From the NCBI GenBank assembly GCA_016617855.1, contig JAECUM010004981.1, positions 1 to 64,000 on the forward strand: DNA of 64,000 bases, read 5' to 3'. The notes under the pieces are model-generated. The model was given only the letters and a program-made list of their open reading frames with translations, did not search any database and was not told the origin of the DNA. The stretch is from Megalonaias nervosa. Taxonomy: Eukaryota; Mollusca; Bivalvia; Unionida; Unionidae. The stretch's first letter is position 1; each line of letters starts with the position of its first letter. Both the position numbers and the translations under genes were made by a program. Below are positions 53,601-59,600 of the stretch, in pieces.

Positions 53601-56600
53601 CAACTGTTGATAAATAAATAGATCAGTGAAATTTATGATCACTCTAAATAGCAGGTTAAATTGTCTAAAGATAGGTGAAGTTATGCGCCAAGAATTTTGA
53701 CCTTATATCAGCCATTTTAAGCAAATTTTACAGTTGTATAAACTCTGTATGTATTTGTAAGGTAAAATCAAGTCTGGTTTTATTAATAATGGCATTTTTT
53801 TTTGGTTGATACTTAAATTTGAGGATTTGGGAAGGGGTCTTGTTGTATTCACAGAAGGGTCATGTACATTGTGTTTGTGTTTTTTTTATAGCATGTACAA
53901 AATCCATGAAAATTGTTACCACCACCACCCCACACACACACACCCCAATTCTTCCTGTGAAATTGTGTAATTTAGAAAACATCATTTACTAGAATGTATT
54001 GAGCTTCTTGTAACCTATTTATTATATCAACTTCTCAGTTCAAGCGAATAATTTATGTAGAATCTACTTAATTCCAAAAGATTTATTTCTTTGTGTTCAT
54101 AGGAAATTCTTCAAGTGGAGATATTGATATACTGCTGACTCATCCAGAGATTACCTCAAAGAGTGGCAAAAAGGTAGGACCATTATTGCTGTATGAGTGT
54201 AATGATTGTCCAACTCCATAATTTCTAATAAAAATAATTTGTTGTAAATAATTTAATAAACATGTTGTTTTTTTTTAAATGGGATTCTTGAGTTTGGGAT
54301 TGGGACTGCCTGCTCTTAAAGTCAGGGGTTTTGGACTTCTCTTTACAGACTCTAGGAATTTTGTGACCTGATTATAGAAGGTAGGATAAAAAAATGTATC
54401 AATCAAATGCAGAGTAAGTAGTAATCAAAAGCTGTGTACAACAGATGAGCCTGACCTCTCCTCCATCATAAAACTGTACTCAACTTCAAAACTTACTCAA
54501 AAATATTTTGACCACAAGCTGCATGGGGTACATCCCAAGTCATCAGGAATACTTGTTACTCAAGATGTCAGGCAAAGTTTTAAGATGACCTACAATTGAT
54601 TTTTAATATTATTTGCATTCATCCAGATAAAATCTTACTTCCAGAGAGTCTAAATTAACTAAATTGTCCCTCTAATAAAAGTCTAAATTATGGACCTTAA
54701 CTAAATTGTCCCTCTAATAAAAGTTTAAGTTGTCTGATTTTTAAATGCAAATTCGTAGAATTTACAATCTGTGAATAATCACGAAAGATATTGCTTGTAT
54801 TAACAAGCATGATAAACAGATTTAAAGTAATTAAGAAATGTTGCATGAAGTCCTAATTTTACTTTCCTTAACTAATTTTACTTTGCTTTTTATTTAGCCT
54901 GAACTATTGCTTAAGGTTGTGGAAAGATTGGAAAAAACAGGATTTGTAACAGACAGAATTTCTCTTGGCGACTCTAAATTTATGGTAAGCATATGTCATA
55001 GCAATTAGGTCATATCATTTTTGCATGTTTTATACTTAATATATTTTAACTTGAAAGGCACAAGTTAATAATGTTGCAAAAGTATTACTTAGAATTTGAC
55101 TGCATATGCAGTTTACAGTTGGTAGTCTATGATGCCATTGGATTGCCATTGGTTACCAATTGATACCAAGTTTTTTCTGCAATTTGCATAATTTTTCCTG
55201 AATGTGGAACAGAAATGTCTAAAATATGGTTCCCATTACTGAAAGTAGAGAAAACTGTTTATCTAAAATCATGAAGCAGAATTTGACCAAATTTGACAGA
55301 AAAGCATACAATCACAAAGAATTTTCAAGTTTATACCAATGATACCATCAAATATGGTCATTGTTACAAAAAGTATATTTCTACAACTTCATCAAAAATG
55401 ATCTCTTGACAGACTTTGACCAACTTAAAGAGTATTCTGGCATAAAGACCTTTAAATATTGGACAGATGATGCAGATGCACCTTCAAAAATGAGTGAGGA
55501 TACTAAAAACAGAGAAACCTTGAAACAACTATTTTTATAACATATATACTTGACAGCATTGGATGATATTTCTTAAGAAAGCATTCATCTGACCCAGATT
55601 TCTCTTACATTTGTCTGATTGGTGGATTTCATCCAGGTGAGCAGTCTTAGAACTTGGACACCTCTTGTTCTGAAATTGCTGACAGATTTCATATTTCCAA
55701 ACCTATCCCATCACTGCAGATTATTAGTGAATTTGAAAAATAAATTATGTCCTGGAACAGGCAGATTTGGTATAACCCAAGCTGATTCATATCACCTTCC
55801 ATATATTCTATTTTTATGCCCTCACTGCTTGCAGAGAGACAGCATGATTTAGTCTTGTCCATCCATTTGTCCTTCCATGCATACACCCATTTGTCCATTC
55901 CATTTGGTTAGCAAGATTGCACAAAATCCATCAGTGTAGACAAATGAAATTTGGGATGCAATTGGGTGTGCATATGTGTATGACCTGATTAGATTTTCAT
56001 GCTGTTATGGTAATATTTCAGATTTTTCAGATTTTTAAAAACATTTTGGATTAAGACATTTTGGTCAGCATGTCGGCATTAGGGGCATTATGTGTTTACA
56101 AACACAAATTTCATTGGGTGTGTGTGTGTCCCACAAGAAGCTATGGTAAATGGGATCAACTATACTTCATTTGCTTTGTCTGAAGAAAATCATGTGGTAA
56201 TTTCAAGAATAATGGAGTATTGTAATAATTTTAGGGTGTCTGTAAGCTGCAAGATGAGAAGACTGGACCAAAACATCTCCACAGGAGAATTGATATCAGG
56301 TAGATTCACTCACATTCAAGAGCCACCTGCAGGATGATTTTTGAAGATGAAAATTGAAAAATTATTGTCTATTTTATCTCTTACTTTATCCACAAATCTT
56401 AAAGCTTCCATGTTACCATATAATTTATAATTCCATTCATGGTCAGAAAGTCACTGTAGAGTTTAGGTTTGTCATCTATGTGCTTGACACCATTGTTCCA
56501 GCTGAAACCATAACTGTCTACTCCACAGCTGCTGGATGGACATTAATGAAACTTGGTAAACAAGTTGCCATCTGTGAGAGAGGTACTTGGTTCATACAGA

Positions 56601-59600
56601 CATGAAATATTGAATTTAAAGACTTGCATGTAACACCTTGAATTTTGGAAAAGTTGGTTTTATCCTTGAAAAATCTTGGAATTTGTTGTAAAGTTCTTTG
56701 ACATTTTCACACAACTTCCTGAATTTATCTTGCAGAATACAAAACATTAAAACTGTATAAAAAAAAGTTACCAGCTAAAATATTGTCCCTTTGCTATAGT
56801 GGCAGACTATTAATTTGGGGGGGGGGGGGGTCAACTTCTGTTTCAATATATGTAGTGATAAAGTAACATGTGGAGAAAGTTAAATTTCAGGAAGACAAAT
56901 ACTCCTTACAGATTTCAAAGTGCTTGAAAATTCCTTGAAAAGTCTTTGGGAAAGAATTCTTAGGAGCTGTACCAGCCATAGGTTTTTTTTTTTTAACCTA
57001 CTTCTCATGGGTCCCAGGCATGGGGTCAGAAGTCAAATATTCAGAAGTTGCAATTATTGAGACATTTTGTTAGATTTTTATACCAAAATTTATACATGCA
57101 TTTGTGGCAGGAGAATGTAATAGATTTGGGGTTTCCACCCCTGGGTCAGTCATGAAGAGGGAGATTTTCTATGAAAGTTGTTCTAGTTTTTGATAGGAGG
57201 TGGGGGGTAAAATACAGTTAATCCTGCCATAGCCAACATCTCCATGTGATTCAGTTCATTTAAGATAATATTTAGACTCCTTTTTTAGTTGTACACACAA
57301 ATTTTACATGGATTTAAGGAACCCTGCCTAGAGAAGAAATTTGTGTTATAGCTACTTCTCCTTCACATATGTTCATATTGAAATGGGGTTTTTACTAGAT
57401 GACTTTATGATATCTAGTAGGTCCTAAATTACAATGATGTTTATGAGACCTCCAATTTGATGGCCATGGCTACCACCGTAAGAATCTTGTTATACCTGCA
57501 TTTCCAGAATGGGTATTTGTTAGTGACATAGGGTTTTCACTCAAAGACTTCTTATGCTATGTAGTTAGTTCTTGATGCGTATGGGGCCAGTCAGACTTTC
57601 AATATGGCTGCACGTTTGCAATCTTAAAAATCTTATCACAAATCCTCATTAAGGTATGGTGAAATCAATGTGATTTTTACTGAAACATTTCCCACATTGT
57701 GATGCCAATCTCAGCTGCTAACATTTGACAAATCTTAGAACAGCAACTCTTCTAGAATGGACGGCCTTACCTACAATTAAAATTTTCTTTTTATAACTAC
57801 TGTATATAATCACAAGTCAAGTCCAACTACAAACTGCACATTGCATAATGCACCAGCAGATCTGGTTCTGTGCAGTTTTTTTGGGAGTAATCAGGAGAAC
57901 AAACTACACATACCCTGATCTGCAGGTGCATTATGTTATGGCAGATCAATGATTTTGTTGTTTGCAATCTTACTTGACTTCTAAGTGAGTATATATGGTA
58001 CTTCTTTCTCAAATGTATAGTTATTTGTGCTTTAAAATGATGCTGATACAAAATGGCTAAACAGATGGTCATATCAGCATGGGATTTTCACTAAAACACT
58101 TGCATTATGTAGCTAGTTTTTAATCAAAATGGTGCTCATCTGACCTCCAACATGGCTTCACAGCCATCTCAAAAACCTTTGTATCACTCTTCCTCATATA
58201 TTAATGGTGGCATTGATATGGGGTTGTCACTAAAACACTTCCTGCCATATTTACTTTGGTATGATTGAAAATGTTGCAGATTTGACCACCAATATATATG
58301 CACTTTGTGAAGGAGATTTTGAAAATCAGACTTTGGGTTATGGTCCAAGTTTACTGCATGCACTTTTGTCTTTAACTTATGAACCCACTGACTTGTTCGT
58401 ATACAAGTTAATTTTGACCAGACTTTTTGTTAGCTGCATTTCAATGAACAAGTTGACACTTATCAGTGTGATAATAATTTTAAGGTCAAAGGTCTTGCCT
58501 CTTGTTTTCTTAGCTGTACATGCTTGTTAGCATGATAACACAACAAGTATGAATAGACTTTTATATTTTAACCCAGTTTGTGGATATATCTCAAGATTAC
58601 CTTGAATGACATCACTTTTATAACTTTGTTGGGTTTTTTTTTTCCAAATATAGATTTATCCAAATTTAGCATGTTTATATCTTGACATTGTCTGCTATAA
58701 ATACAGGAATATTTTGTCCATTTTATTAGGCTTAAACCAGTTTAGAGGTATTTTTCAAACATGTTAACTTGCACTTAAGAAAGTAGTTTTGTTACCAAAT
58801 TTGATATGTTGGAGTTTCTCCATAAAATCAGAGATAGTTTCAATACTCAGCAGTTGGAAAGTTGAAACGGACTTATCTTATATTTCTGGAAATTGTTTTC
58901 AGCTATTCTTCTTGTTTTTAGGGCCTATGTTTTACAGTGATGCTTTCACCAGAACTAATTTTCCATTGTTGAGATTACACGAGAGTGATTATTTTGGTTT
59001 TAGATTGATACACCATGACCAGTACTATTGTGCCCTACTGTATTTTACTGGGAGTGATGTCTTCAACAAGAATATGCGGGCTCATGCTTTGGAGGAAGGC
59101 TTCACCATTAATGAGTATACTATACGTCCTTTAGGCAGCACAGGTATATTGTTTCTTCTGCATCTTAGTTGATACTTATGATTGGATTTAAAGAATGCAT
59201 GCCTGTAATTTTTGGCTTACATCTCCATTAAATAACTGATTGTTGTGCTTGACTAATCCTAAGGTTCCTCACTGGAGAATATATTATGATATACTGTATA
59301 TGTTACATTATTTGGTGGTTATATTTGGACTATATTGATTGCAAAATATGTAATACAAAATATGTATTACAAAGAGATGGCAGGTTCAGTAAGTGCAAAT
59401 ATAATCTCTTATAAATGTTATTTCAGAAAAGTGCTAAATTTAGGCACTGCAAATATGAAATGTTATACAGTACCCATACCGAGGGGTGGGGGCAACATTT
59501 TCTGAGAATCTGTTGTTAATATGATTTTTAAAGTGTTTTAATAGTTACAAGTATTAACAAAAAGATCATTTAAATTCTCAGTATAAGGAAAGTTAAGTCT

